Shown here: positions 62,216 to 64,000 of the stretch, one piece after another
Layout of the letters: each line of letters opens with the position of its first letter
How positions within the stretch are numbered: position 1 is the stretch's first letter
From: Semisulcospira habei
Taxonomy: Eukaryota > Mollusca > Gastropoda > Semisulcospiridae
Length of the DNA stretch: 64,000 bases
Assembly (NCBI GenBank): GCA_036245525.1
Contig: BTPG01000003.1
Location: 211,366,070 to 211,430,069, forward strand
Direction of reading: 5' to 3'
Translations under genes and position numbers: made by a program
The notes under the pieces: model-generated
Database searches by the model: none
Told to the model about the DNA's origin: nothing
What the model saw: the letters and a program-made list of their open reading frames with translations, nothing else

Positions 62216-62786
62216 AAGTCGCACGTCAACATCGCTCCGTGTTTCAGAGACATTTGCGTTAGCAGTTCTTGTCTGTGATGTGCGATTTTTGGCAGAGTGT
62301 TTTGTGATGGTGTTTTCTCACGGAAATTTATTTTACAGTGATGTGGATCGCATAATCTGTGAGTTACAAACATTTTAATTTTCACAATAATTTCCCCCAT
62401 GGGATGCTTGAAACCTATACGATGTACAGCCTCTTTGTGTGACGCTTGGCGCCAGCCTGGCGTTCCTACAACTAACAGTGGCCACCTGTGTTTGGGTTTT
62501 GACATAAACATCGCTCATTCTCCATGACTGCTGCCTTCGCTCAAGATGTGTGTAATGCTTCCCAGCCCTTGACACTCGCTCTCGTCACGCGTGAGCGCGC
62601 CGGTTCAGTGGTAATCGACGCAGAGTAAACAAGATGGCGAGATTGGCCCTCGCTACGAGACAGCATCACCGCAGCGTGAAACTGTCCAGCTGCTACAGAA
62701 TGCAGACCCCTCCCGTCTAATTTACTATCCCACCATCTTCCCTCCACCACCACACCCTCCCCTCAGCCGTCCATCTTCCTTTCACC

Positions 62787-64000
62787 ATGAGCCCTGTAAC
62801 CCGAGCTGCACAAGCGAAATATGCCATCGACGCGTCAATAGAGCGCATACGGCACACGCTGGACCCTATCCAAAAGACGTTCCAGAGTGCAAAGCTGCCG
62901 TTGTGGAGATATGTTCTCTACACACGGTACATTACTGAATGCCCAACTGCAATCACCACGGACTGGTTTGATTATGAGGAAACAAACAACCAGTCCGCCA
63001 TCATTTCAGTCCCCACTCCAATATTTGGCCCCTCTACTCCCAATCTCTTCAAGACATTCCTTCAATTGTACCTTGAGTCGCGCAAGCTAATTACCATCAC
63101 CCTCTACCATACAACAGGTACCGTGCTTGTACAGGGGATCGCTTGTCGGCAGTGGGTGGACGAAGAGTTTGACAAAATGAAAAGAATAGTCGCCATTATG
63201 TCTGATGAAGATATTGCTTCATCCATTGAACCCGCCTTGACCTCCCAGTCATCCCTCCTACCTATTATCCCCCCCATCTCAAGATGTACCCCACCCAGCT
63301 GAAAACCCTGAGGCCTACAACATCTGTAAGTCTAAACAAACTGGCCCCTCCTACAGCCCTCCCCTCCCTTGTGATCCATCCAATGGCCAGCGCCCAACTG
63401 AAGAGACCCCCTCGACTGACACCATCACGTCAAACGTCACTATTCCCATCACGGCGGTGGATTCAACGGATGAACGACGCGTGTCGAGTGAGGGCAGCGA
63501 AGAGCGACCCATCCCTCCGGGTACTGATATCATCAGTGTGCAACCAGCCTCCGGGTTGACCCCGCCCACTGACCACTCAACTGTTGACTGTGGAAATAAT
63601 CACCCACCAACGGGTAGACCCGTGGCTATTGAAATCACCGATATCCCGGATAAGGTCAACGCAGCCCCTTTAACACCATGCGCCCTGGTTCCTCTGACTG
63701 AGAGTACGGCACTGAGACTCATCATCGCCCTGCAACATCAACCGAGTCCACAGCCGCCATCACCACTCTCCAGTCAGAGCGGCTGCGTCAGTGCCGTGCC
63801 GAGCTGCAGGGTGTTAGGAAGGAGTGTGCTGACCTCAGACAGGGGCACGACAACTTGGCATCCCTTGTTCTCGACAGCGAAGTAAAGGCCAAAAAGGAAA
63901 TCAAGGCTACTGATACAGGGCTGCGAGAGTTGATGAACACAACTACAGCAGGGATGAAAAACGACCACGCTATACTCGCCAAAAAGATGAGCAACCTCGT
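62787..64000 (+). pseudogene. Probable retroelement ORF1, 5' part, frameshifted and cut by window edge
   Basis: Starts with ATG (MSPVTRAAQAKYAIDASIE) and is open to 63302 (171 aa). It includes LYHTTGTVLVQGIACRQWVD, a pattern I associate with LINE ORF1/gag-like proteins of marine invertebrates. Coding-like sequence continues in other frames: Pro/Thr-rich to about 63700, then a charged coiled-coil (LRQCRAELQGVRKECADL, LDSEVKAKKEIKA) to the edge. At least two frameshifts separate the parts, so this copy looks inactive. Assignment is by pattern only; no RT is visible. Confidence 0.5.

Overview
The window is eukaryotic and very probably from a marine mollusc, most likely a gastropod. I infer this from spliced animal genes with long introns, RTE- and CR1/L2-type LINEs, tRNA-derived SINEs ending in ATT repeats, abundant poly-C/CA/CT simple repeats and very many short hairpin transposons. 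No species can be named from the sequence alone.

Three cellular genes can be reconstructed by joining exons at GT/AG sites with the frame preserved. (1) A NUDT16-type Nudix hydrolase lies on the minus strand: four exons between 14109 and 8426, 226 aa, intact Nudix box. (2) SUMF1, the formylglycine-generating enzyme that activates sulfatases, lies on the plus strand: eight exons between 15596 and 31773, 381 aa. It has a signal peptide, an N-terminal CGC motif, both catalytic cysteines and a C-terminal KDEL. (3) A SETMAR-type SET-domain histone methyltransferase lies on the minus strand: exon 1 at 43166-43080 and exon 2 at 40604-39027, 554 aa. NUDT16 and SUMF1 are head to head, 1.5 kb apart, with TG and CA repeats between them. 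I see no functional link between the three genes.

The rest is mostly mobile DNA. An intact RTE-type LINE (49486-52830, 1021-aa endonuclease/reverse transcriptase, 11-bp target duplication) sits in a ~160-bp tandem repeat. A 5'-truncated LINE with a 522-aa reverse-transcriptase ORF lies in the SETMAR intron. A decayed CR1/L2-like LINE lies at 45.5-47.2 kb, and the 5' end of another retroelement reaches the right edge. Several SINE families, a 96-bp satellite of 11 units (33926-34983) and a ~2.7-kb inverted repeat inside SUMF1 intron 2 are also present.

The dominant feature is a set of hairpin elements (about 38 copies of a ~210-bp family A and about 25 copies of smaller families C, D, E and F). 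Families A, D and E end in TTAA. Family A copies have near-perfect internal palindromes, and sequence changes in one arm are mirrored in the other. A local duplication supplies an empty site proving clean insertion at TTAA. Two 70-bp family D copies lie inside the SETMAR-like coding exon, each adding exactly 22 codons in frame. Other hairpins lie within 20-30 bp of SUMF1 exons 3 and 8.
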